64,000 bases of DNA from Heliopora coerulea (Eukaryota > Cnidaria > Anthozoa > Scleralcyonacea > Helioporidae), in assembly GCA_030142905.1 (NCBI GenBank), contig JASJOG010000007.1, positions 377,001 to 441,000 on the forward strand, in the 5' to 3' direction. Under the pieces are notes generated by a model. That model was not told the origin of the DNA, made no database searches, and saw nothing but the letters and a program-made list of their open reading frames with translations. The translations under genes and the position numbers were made by a program. Positions 11,901-23,900 of this stretch are shown here, piece after piece; the stretch's first letter is position 1; each line of letters starts with the position of its first letter.

Positions 11901-14900
11901 CCACAACCTTTTACACTCCAGTCCAAAGTTTTTTCCGTTGAGCTACACGTCCATTCACCTCACAACCTCTGATCCTCTTATCCAAATCTCGACCAACTAA
12001 TCTAGTAAGCCAACACTTTATTAACTGTGCTACATGACCATCCAGGCTACAAGTTTTGTGATTTTAGTCCAGTACTGCTAATACGACTGAAAACCCAGCC
12101 AACTACCTACCTGTGACTCTGTATTTCAAAGTTCTTTTACTTCAGCTCCAACACATTTTCTATTGCCGTCCCTAGTTGAGCTTTCGATACTTAATTAGAT
12201 CTTTTTAGCTTATCGTGACTCCATCCGTATATGAATGGTTCCCCGTTTACTTGCAGGGAAAGAATTCCAAGCTTTGTTTATTAGCACTGTCAGAACTGGA
12301 TGGACCTGCTGGCCGCTTGAAGAACGGAAACCTGACTCTGGGGATCTTGATTTTGGCTTTCTCTCTGACGTTCGTCTTTTAAACACGGCGGTTACTCGTG
12401 CCCAGTCCTTGTTAGCCGTTGTGGGCGACCCGATGTCGCTTTGTACAGTGGGCTCGTGCATGAATATATGGAAGGATTATCTGAAGCGTTGTGATAGTAA
12501 AAAGGGATTCCATGGTTGTACGTTGAAGGCAGTCATGGATTATTGCATCTCCAGCCGTATGTTGAACCCTAGTGCCGAAGAGTTCACGCCGAGAATGAAG
12601 AGTGATCAAACTGATGGTGGAAGTGTTCAATCTTCATCCCCAAGATCCGACGTACCATCAGGGAATACTGATATCACCTTCAGTCCGTCTTCTGAAGATA
12701 AAGCTGGACATACCAGTGTTATTAAAGACTTGTCTTCAAGTCCATCAACTGCCTCTGGAGATGGCATTCATGAACAGAAGGAGAATCAGCTGGTGTCGCC
12801 GACAACTAGTGTTTCTTGCAGCTCTCAGTCTTCCGAAACTCGAACGTTAACGCAAGAACAAGAACTGGAAAACCAGAATCCTTCTGTTCCTGTTGTGAAT
12901 CAAGACAATAAAAACAAGCATTCTGGTGAAAATACTGTGGAAACCAAGACCATAGCCAACAACAGCACCGCAGAAGATGACAAGATCGAGGAATTACGAA
13001 ATGCGAGCTCGACAATCTCTGCCACTCGAGATGAATCACCAAATATCATCTCTGCTCAGGTCCAAAATGTTGGTCATTCCAACGCGGAAGAAGAAGAGAA
13101 GCAGTCAACCGACGATTTCTTTAACGCTGAAGGCATCGAAAATTACGACGAGATCGTTAAAGCCCTTGTCCAAGCCTGCAAAGAAACCAAGAAAAAAGGC
13201 GAATTGGGAAACAGCCAGGAAACATCCGATGAAGACTTCCCTCCTCTAAACGGTGATAACATAATCTCACCAGGTACCCCACAATGGCCTCGTAATCACA
13301 CTTCTTCTCGTTCCTTTTACGCTGGACTAAGAAATGGTGAAATTGAGCTTGGATTTCATATCCAGGAAAGCGAAAGACTTTTTCGACTGACTGGTGGTAG
13401 CTCCTCGTCCCATGCTCCTGGGGAGAGACTGGATAATGACACCCAGGCCTACAAACCTGATCAACTCTTGACTTTACTCAAAGCTAATCCCGAGGTTTAC
13501 TCCCAGTGCACTTTTCGAATTGATTCCAGTGGTCGGCAGCGGAAGTATTACGGGCAGGTACCGGACCCGGATAGCCCAGATATCCACATCCCTGGTCGAG
13601 TACGGGGAGCGTACGAAGATGATCAGGTAGTGATAGAGATGCAACAGAATGTGTTACTAGACCAAGGTGACGTACAGCCCAAGAGAGGATTTATAATAGG
13701 TAAATTGCGTGATTTTAAGTCTTCAAGTTGTTTTTTTAAAGATTGTAATGAAGAGTTATTAACGGCTATTCTACATGAAATCGCCGTTGGAAATCTGCAA
13801 ATTATAAATCATAATCTTATTCCGCATAGCGGCCTTTGATTTTTCCACCCATCGTTCTTATCTCAAAAGATAATTTTTTCTAGGCGTTCTCCGAAGATTG
13901 ATCGATCCAAAAGAACGACAGTTTGTTTGTACAGTGGATAGAGAGAACCTTGGTGTGATGTTGCCTATCAACAAATCCTTGCCCAAGTTGGCGAATTTCA
14001 CCAAAACTGACGAGGACATCATCCCAATCTACGAGATGAACAACGGAAGCTTCACCAAGGCTGTTGTCCTTCGAAATAAGAAAGTGAAAGAAGCTTTGGC
14101 TGGAGAACGTGTCTTTGTTGTGAGGTATCTCAAGTGGCGTGTTGATTGTCCCTATCCTTTGGGCCTTGCTGTTCGCCATCTTTCCTATGGAAAAGACTTC
14201 ACAACGGGAATGGAAATCTTGTATGAAGAATACAACGTGAAAAGGAAATTCAGCGAGAAAGTACTTGTAAGTTGTGAGAGGGAATTTGACAGTGCCGAAG
14301 ACTGGAAAATTCCTGCTGGAGAAAAGTTTCGGCCTGCATATCGAAAGGCCGTGTTCACAGTTGATCCTCCTGAATCACGTGATCTCGATGACGCAATTAG
14401 CGTCAGAGTTGTTGGCGGTGATAATTACGAGGTCGGGATTCATATCGCTGATGTTTCGTACTTTGTCCGCCCAAACACACCGTTGGATGAAGAGGCTTTG
14501 TCACGTGGCACGAGTTATTACCCTCCGAAGACACACGACGTCGTGCCGATGCTTCCACGACAACTGAGCGAGGGTTGTTGCAGCATGTTAGAGGGGAAAG
14601 ATCGCCTGTCGGTGTCAGTGTTTGTTGAGATGAAGAGTAATGGAACAGTGATTGGAGAACCGAGGTTTGAGCGTACAATTGTGAGGTCTTGTTGTAGGTT
14701 GACATATCATGAAGCACAAGAGATCATTGATGAAGGCATGTCGAAAGGTTGCGGTGACGGTGAAGGGAAACCACTTGATTCAGAGAGTAAGGTTAGTGGC
14801 GGTGTTGATGTGAAAGAGGAAGAGGTGTTTAGTAGGGAATCGAATGAAAGTAAAATTAGAAGTGATTTGAATGAAATAAAAGGTGGTCGTTCCCAGGAGG

Positions 14901-17900
14901 ATGTTGATAACGTGAAAGTACCTGGAAATGAATCTGAGACGAGAGACGACGCTTTAACCAAAAGCACGGAGAATAAGAAAAAGAAAAAGCGAAAAGGGGA
15001 CTGCGAAGTTGGCAGAGATGAAAGGGAAGGAGTGGAGAAGCAACAAGAAATTGAAAAGAAAGATGATACAGACGCAGCAGGAAGAATTATCGAAAGTGGA
15101 CAGAAGGCGGCAGTTGCAACGAACAATGGCAAAATTGGTGAAGAAAAAGGCTCCGAAGCAACTGACAGTGTTCCTGAGAGAAAGAAAGAGATTCCGAATG
15201 AGGTGAAGTATGCCATTCGACTCGCCCACAGTCTTGCTATCAACCGTCGAAAATTTCGTCTAGGAGAGAGATCGTTCTACCATAGGAAGGAGGAGGGGGA
15301 GAACGGCAAAGGGGAAGACAGAGAGGCCCATGAGATGATTGCTGAAATGATGATCATGGCCAATCATTTGGTGGCAAAGTATCTACTTGGGAAATCCCCG
15401 GAATGTACACCACTGCGCGTTCAACTTCCACCGAAGACATACCGTGCTGAGGAATGGAAATCACGTTTCCAGAAATTTGCGTCGTTGTCCTTAGGCATCA
15501 AATCGACGTCTGATTCGTGCAACGATACCGAAGAACTAATGGAGCTTGTAATACAAGTGCCATCGATGACCTGGGAAAAAATTATATCAGCACACGATGA
15601 TTCGAATTTCCAAGAACTGGTGGAGCTGATTTGCGACGAGGATGAATACCCTCAGCTGGCTTTAGCGCATGCCCATCAGCAGAAATTACAGCAAAGAGCA
15701 AGCTATACTTGTTCAGGTGAGACGACAACGGATATTCAGCAAGCTCATTCAAGTCTTGAGCTCGATGCTTACTGCCACTTCACATCACCAATCCGCCGTT
15801 ACATTGATGTGCTCGTACATCGCCTGGTTATTAAGTGCATGGAGAATGATCAACAAAGAGAAGCTAATCAAAGAAACACATCCTACACACCAGAAGAAGT
15901 CACAACCATTTGCGATCGCTGCACCTTCCTTAGCCGAAATTCCACCCGTTTTGAAAGAGATGCTAAGAAACTCCAGTTGGCGGTGGATTTGAAAAATTCA
16001 GCCAAGTTTGTAAACGCAATGATTGACGAAGTTGCACGCGACATGCTGAAGCTTTTTTTTGGTTCTAAGGAACTTGATCTTCTTCGAGGAAAAGAAAAGT
16101 CTGTTCGTATTGCCCGGCTGGCTCCTATCAAAGATCCAGACGTCTCTGGTGAGGAAGTGACTGTGGAGTGGAAATTTCGTGCATTGCAAGTGGATAAAGT
16201 TAGTTATTCGCAACCTGGTCTTGATGTTGCTCAGGATGGAGAAGTTGAAGGCACTGCAGACAAAAATAATGACAATGAAGGTAAAGTATAACACACATTC
16301 ATTAGATTATCTTTGAATCTTTTTATATATACTTTAAAATGACGGCTCATAAAATACTGAGCCGTCATTTTAAAGTAAACTATATATTAATATAATTATT
16401 GCATATATTAAAGTGAATTTATTTGTTGTACATGAATGAAATGCATGTGCCAGATAGTTGTATGACGTATGATACCAAGTAAGTTTCCTTGGTCATCATG
16501 GTATTACAAACTTATACCATGACATGTAGGGAAATGAGTGATTAAATGTCCCCTCAAGCCTCGGGAGATTTGCCAAAATCCCTCGGGCTAACGCCCTCGA
16601 TACTTCCTCAAACCTCCCTAGGCTTTCAGGGACATTTAATCACTAATTTTCCTCATGTCATAATATTACTTATAATAATAAACGATATTATCATTATTAT
16701 TATTACAACTCACACACCACCCAACAAGGACAGTGGAAGGGGTCTCAAACTGCTACGGGCTTCCAGCATCCCACCAGGTAAGGCCGCAACAGACATTGCA
16801 CATTTCAGGGAACTTGTGAGGAAAGGAAATTTTACCATTAAAATGGATTTTAAGAAACACCCACATGGCCAGCCCTTACTCACCCAACTTATCCAGTCAG
16901 GAAGGAGTAAGGGATGTACAGCTCTCTAAAATCCCTGAAAGTACTCCCCGATACGTATATCCAGTTTGACCTTAACAGTACACTCTTGCACTTCCAACCA
17001 GTTAAGGTCAGTTTAGACGTGCCACTACAAGGTTAAGTCTGAATATTGTTTTATTCTTAAACTAGTGCAGATCTGTTTCAGCATTTAAGGTTGGTTCATC
17101 CTCAACCAACTAAGGTCAGGGGTATCAGCCTGCTGTACAGATTTTCTTCTAGTTCTTGGGCTGACAGGGCAGGTTTGCCAACACCTGAAGGTAGTGTACT
17201 TGCAGCTGCTAGCCAATTAAGGCAAACTGAGACTTTCGGCTACCTGTCTACCCAGCTACCGGCTGGCAAGGCAGGGGCGCCACTCTTCAGGTCGTCTCCT
17301 CAAAGCCTACTCGTTTTATGGAGGTCACCGGCTGCAAATCAATATCCTGCCTACCTACTTCTGGTTTTATGTCGGAGTCTCCTTCTCCCAGATAAGTTGC
17401 CATCCAAGGCCAAAGAGTCTTACCTTCCCTTGGCTAAATGGTTGCTGGCACTTGCCAAAGCCGGACTATGGTGGGCGGGAGCGTCCACATTCTCGTAGTA
17501 GGCTGAAGCTGTGCTTGTCCTACTCGTTTTAATAAAGGTTAAATGTCATGGTAAGCACATATACTTCGTTAGGATATTAATTTTCTAAAACAAAATCCTT
17601 GCACCGTCATTTATTTTTATCAGTTTGTCGAATGTGTATGGGATGATATATTTTTATGATATTTATGTTCGTATTTCAAACAGCTTGTAATGAAAAAAAC
17701 AACGTAATGCTGGAAATCCCGGGGAAGATGTGGCGCTGTCTGTTAGAAGCCGTCAAGAATGAAGATAAAGAAAGCCTAGGAGAATCAGTGAAGGCAGTGG
17801 ACCAAGCCATTCGCCACCAAATGTCAGTTATTCATGAAATGGCTAAAGAAATCTCACAGGATAAAGGTGCAAAACCCATTCAACACCCACACACAGGCAA

Positions 17901-20900
17901 CAGAGGCAAGTCACAATCGGAAACACAGGAAACCGTTGACTTTTTGACCGTTAAGAAGTCATTTAAATCATGTGACACGGTAAGAGTACAATTGTGCTCA
18001 CAAGTATCTCGTGGAATTCTGTCGCCCACCATCCAGCTTTTTGAAATTACCAAGAAAATGCACGTCTGTTTGGAGCATCGGAACTCTCCGACCACGTGTT
18101 TTGTGAAGTCTTCGGCTCAAAATGCCTCCCACAAGGAGTATTCAGATATTGAAAAGTACGTTTCTCTTTGGGAACCGGTATTAATGATGGAGATTACCAC
18201 GTCTGCTGTCCAGGAGGACGACACTATCACCTTAATCAACTTAGAGGTGAAGTTCTCTTGTGAGGAGAATAGCAAGTTGTCCATGGAGTTCCGTATGTAC
18301 ACAGCTTATTCCCAAAATCACCGCTTCGAGATTTGCGACCTTGATCTCGTGTGCGTGAGAGTCAAAAATCCGAAAGAAAAAGGACGACAAGCCGGGTTCT
18401 GGGTTGGTCACTTTCAAATTACTCAGTGTGAAACCAAAAAAGATAAAGAAGTGGTTGTTGTAAAAGCGCATTCAATTCAAAGTTCATCCCCAGCTCCAGA
18501 ATTCCTAATTGACCAGAAATGTCTTGTCACAGCAGAAATAATACATTTAACCATTCCAGACAGGTTAGTTGATAAAAAAAATCCATGTATTAACTTAGTT
18601 AGATACCTTCCGTCTTATCAAACTGTATGTCTGTAGACCTACCTACTACCTACCTAGCTCTCCTGTTTGGTTGCGAACCATCAACTTGCCTCCCCATATA
18701 CCTAATTTATCGGCCAGACTACCAACTTACCTAGCTACCTACCTACCTACCTACCTACCTACCTACCTTCTTATCTACCCTAACATACTGACACACAAGT
18801 CTACGCCCACGTACGGACGATGATGGGTGAGTACATTCATAAACACACCCACCGCAAATTATGCATTTCTTTCTTTGCGTTTTACTTTTTAAAGCTTATG
18901 ATGAACTTAGTTTATGCTGCCATTTTTCTTCAGGCATCATTTGGCCGCTCTAAATCATAGTAATGTTGCTTCTGATTTTGCTCAGAACATTTGCATTGGT
19001 GTGCCCCATGAGATTGCAGACGGTAAGAGATTCCTGTTATAAAGTATAAATTACGTTGTACATAGTTCATTCCCCGCCTCCACTAGCTTCACTCGAGATT
19101 CTCAACCAACTATTTTCAGAACTCTTACCAAATTTACTCTTCAAGTTTGCCAAATCTACTGACTACTCTCACCAGTTTTACTCAACACTCTCACATACTT
19201 TAAGGCTGTTTTCCACAAGGCGAATTTTATCCCGCGAATCTGCACTTCTTTGTGTAAATTGAACAGGTTTCCCATTAGATACAGTCGAGAGCCTGTGAGA
19301 CAAAAGAAAAAGTCACTTTGCGCGATAAAATTCGCCTAGTGGAAAACAGCCCTTACATCATGGCTTTATTCGACCACTCCAAACAGCTTTACTAACCAGG
19401 CTCATCAAATTTAGTCACTTATTTCAGCCTTTAGTCACTACTGAACTATACATATATTTAATTTAACTGATCAATCGACTTTTGCCACTATAATCATTTT
19501 AGACGATGTCCATCTCTCAACCAAAGATCTGTCACTGTGTAAGAGCTACCCTTCGTTGTTTAACCCTTTAAACAAATACCAAAGTAAGGCAGTAGAAGAA
19601 GCTTTGACCAAACCATTCTCTTTAATTCAGGGTCCTCCAGGTAAATAAATATTTCATTAATTGAAATGTATCTGTTCAAGCTTCGTCAGATGATCGACAA
19701 TAATTTCTTTCATACCTTTTCCAGGTACGGGTAAAACTGTTACGGGAGTTCACATCGCCTACTGGTTTGCCAAGATGAATAGAACAAGAGGACGTGATCC
19801 TGTTAAGGATGCTGAAATGTCAAATAATCAGCCAATGGTGTTTTACTGTGGACCCTCGAATAAGTCGGTAGACGTCGTTGCCCGTAAGTTTTAAATATTA
19901 TTGAAAGGGATAAGTCGTAATCCTGTGGTTTGACGTAACCAATCTCCTTCGTATTTGGATCACGGCCTCCAGACTCTGAAAACCACTGGTTAGTTCTTAA
20001 ATCCAAACTTTACAATTTCATTACTCTATGTTATTAGGTTATCTTAAGAAGATCCCTGAACTCAAGATTTTACGAATATACAGCGATGAGATCGAGCAAA
20101 AGGAGTTCCCTGTTCCAGATAAAATTCGAGCGTTTCGAAGAAAACACGTTTCTGCCCAACTGAAAATGGACGAAGAACTTAGAGACATCAGTCTGCACCA
20201 TGTAATAAGAAGCAGCCTCTCTCCACATGCAAGAAGGCTCCGAGAATATGATCAATACTTTCGGGAATGTTTAGACAAAAGTGAAGATGTCGAGCGTAAG
20301 AAAATTGCAGAATATAAACAGGTAAAGCGAGACAAATAGCCATTAGTTTGACACAAATTTATTTATTCCAAATTTAACTATGAGTTCATTTTTTTTCTTT
20401 CTTTTTTTAACTGAGCTTGCGACTTGAGCCACAAAAGAGAACACCTGTTTTCTTTTTTTTATTTTAAAAAAATTCAGACCGTGAAACGCAGTAACATTTT
20501 AGCAGTTTGCCTGGAAACCATGCTAAAGTTGAATTTGGGGGCTTTCAGTGATCGCATTTAGATGGATCAGTCTGGTAGTACTGGACTTGATGTCAATTGA
20601 AATACCATAATTTAGTGATCCAATAACTTGAGGTTCATGGCATCATCTCGTTTTTTTTTCAATCTTTTAATGACGGAAATATTCGACCAAAAAGGACTTC
20701 GACGTATACCCGTAAAAACGGAATAGACTGCCAGTATTTTGTAGCGTCAAGGGCGACAAATGTATCATGTAACAGAGGTATCAGGTTGTTAGTTTTAACT
20801 AATGAGGTCGGTGTGAAGTGAAGTAAATTTTCGATTGTCAGAGCCATACATTATGAGACGTAACCGTAACCAGATGGGAAAATTGCAAATCTTGGGCCTC

Positions 20901-23900
20901 CGGCTAGGAATCGAACCTGCGATTTTGCCAATCTAGCGTAGTGCTATGAAAGCAGAACTACGAAAGCCGTTGTCGAGAACTTGGCCACGAGTTCTGTATT
21001 TATATGAAGGTAATGCAGGTGAAGTGAATTGTATATTCAACGAATATATCACATTTATACTCGATCACATCAAACTGAGTCGATACAAGTGAAAGTATAT
21101 TTTTGAGTGTCGGAATCGTCAAAGACAATCGCAGATAGGCCTTAGAATGTATGAGGGACCAAACTCCTCACCCCGGATCACCCTGTGGGGAAATCCTGTA
21201 ACCATTACACCGTCTGAAATTCGGTGTCAGCAAGCAATTTCATAAAATAGAGTATAAAACAAATCCCGAAAAATAATGACATCTTGAAAGTCCAGGATTT
21301 GAGTCGTGAAGTCAAAATATTATCGTAATCATTCGCACGTCTTGTCGTTGACTCACATCTTCGGTTTTCAAGATGTCATTATTTTTCGGGATCTGTTTTG
21401 TACTCTATTTCACACCGTCTGTGTTTGAGTTATGAAGCCTTTTATTAGGTAGGTCTGACGTCATTGTATTTCAATTTTAGGAGAAGCGCTCTGCCGAAAA
21501 ATGGGCTATTTATAGCAATCAAGTGGATATTATCTTGTGCACGTGTACAGCTGCTTATGGTCCACGTATTGAGGCAGATTTTAACCAATACCGGCAGTGC
21601 ATCGTGGACGAGTGCGGCATGTGTATTGAAGCAGATACTCTGTGTGCCATGCTGGGTTCTAACGCCACTCAAGTAGTGCTTATTGGTGATCACAAACAAC
21701 TTCAGCCTGTGCTGAAGAATGACAAGGCAAAGGAACTGGGACTGGCAGTCTCGATGTTTGAACGTTACTCACAAAAATCACGGATGCTTCAAATACAATA
21801 TCGGATGGTGAGAAACAGTAGCATCAATGATAATAAGGATGATGATAAAAATGATAAAGATGATGGTGATGATGATGATAATGACTATGATTATGATGGT
21901 GATGATAATGATTATGATGATGATAATAATGATAATGATGATAATAATGATGATGATGATGACCATGATGATGAGGACGATAAATATGATAATAATAATG
22001 ATTAAAATAGTGATAACGATCACAAAGATAGTAATGATAATAATGATAATGATGATGATGATGATGATAATAACCAATCATAAGTAATGATGTTCGATCC
22101 TTCAAACAGAATGTGCGGAAAATGACCAATTTCCGAACCTAATTTCGATATCTGGAGACAAATCTAGACACATTACATGAGAAAAAAAGTAAAATATTGA
22201 AAACGCGATGTACTTTCACACTTTTTCATTTATTTGAAATAGGTATTAAAATGTACATGTCCTTTCATATCTTTCATTTTTGAAAGTTATATATTACATA
22301 TTATATATTATCTATACAATATATATTTTCTTTTCAAATTTTGAAATAAGTACATTGTAATACATTGGTCTTTGTGGTTTTATTTTTTAGCATAAAGAAA
22401 TCTGTGAGTTCCCGTCGAACTACTTTTACGATGGTGAACTGAAAACAGCTCAGCAAGTCCTGGACCGCCAACGTGATAATGTCCAGATCTGGCCAAAAGG
22501 AAGTGACTTTCCATTTATGTTTTACCATACCGTAGGAAAAGAAGAATCTCTTGTAGTCACAACAGATCAAGGCAACGAAAACTCGAAAAGAAATGAGAAA
22601 GAAATCAGTAAAGTGGTAAGTTTATAGAAGACGTCCCACCACAGCTGAATGCATAAAGGTGTTCGACTAAGTTACGACTTCTTTTCACCACTTCATGCAC
22701 TTGGTGAGTGAAATGTTTTGAAGTTTGATGTTTTTCGTTTTTAGGTACATTTTGCCAGGACTCTCGTGAGAGAGGGCGTCAGCAAAGAGAACATTTTAGT
22801 CCTATCTCCTTACAAGGCTCAATGCTATTACGTGAAGCAAGAACTACACAAACATGGATTAATGGACGTTTCCGTCACGACTGTAGTTGCAAGCCAAGGT
22901 TTGTTGCTACAAACAATCCCGCGAAGTTAACCATGTTTATGGCTATGTGTACATAGAATCACTATTTAATGTCCAAGTCGTTTGTGAAAGTGTCACCTCA
23001 TACTCATTGATAATTGGAGAAGAAATACGATAAAAACCAGCAGTACGACGGAGGTATAGAAATGTGATCTTACTCAACATAAAATTTCGACAACTTTCAA
23101 CCTGAAGTTTAATATTCGAATTCGTATGAGATGCTGTACCATGCATTTGAAACAGTGTTTGATTTGATATTAAAATCTCTCGCACTACGTTAAGAAATGT
23201 CGGTTACGCTTCGCTTTCTTTTGATAAGTCTGGGTATTTTGATCTCAGATTAAATATTCCTTCTCGTTTATGACATTTTAAATTAATGCAAACTAAACAT
23301 GGCCAATGATGTGAAATTAGGAATATCATTATTTACCCAAGTCCATGTGCGTGTATTCATACAGGTCACTTTATTTTCGACCGTTAGTTGAAAGAAAGAA
23401 GACTCCCACTTAACTTAACATCAACCTTAATGATCTATATTAACAGGTAGTGAGAAGGATTACGTTATTCTTTCATTGGTTCGTTCGCTCCCTGAAAGAG
23501 AAATCGAGAAAAATCCGTCACGTTCTTGGCTGACTGAGAATCTTGGGTTTATTACGGATGAACACCAAATTAATGTCGCGCTTACCAGGTCTAAACGTGG
23601 ACTTTGTATCATAGGTAAGTCAGGCTAAGCTGGTTCCTATGTACATAGAGGGATGATTGGTATCGATGATACCGCATCAAATCCCACATTGGTGTTTTGG
23701 TGTAAGTTTTTTCCATTAAACCGATATATTGAGACGTTGTCATTACCGTGGTAGCCAATACCACGCATGCGCCGGAACACACCGATGTGCCCTTATGACG
23801 TGGCTGTCAATATACGTAGGTCACGGGTACACCGAAATCACACCGAGGTACCATTATGACGTGGCTGTCAATATATTTATGTCACGGGCACACCGAAGTC

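Larger units (their letters stand above)
20322..21480. other. HELZ2-like intron with tRNA-like relic and a foldback element
   Basis: This 1.16-kb intron inside helicase 2 contains T-rich tracts, a minus-strand tRNA-like piece with B box GGTTCGATTCC (about 20880-20975), and an inverted-repeat element at 21244-21410. No exon candidate was seen. Confidence 0.7.

Noticed and set aside
14707..15243. 178-codon minus-strand frame
   Set aside because: It is the antisense of the low-complexity insert in the RNB exon.
16546..16929. 127-codon frame in HELZ2-like intron 12
   Set aside because: It starts inside a foldback element and has no recognisable domain. The intron is skipped by a clean in-phase join on either side.
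17091..17498. 135-codon Leu/Ser-rich frame
   Set aside because: No domain, no splice support, and repetitive word content. Kept only as an unrecognised insert.
21778..22129. Long Ile-, His- or Asp-rich frames on both strands
   Set aside because: They are produced by the GAT/AAT microsatellite.
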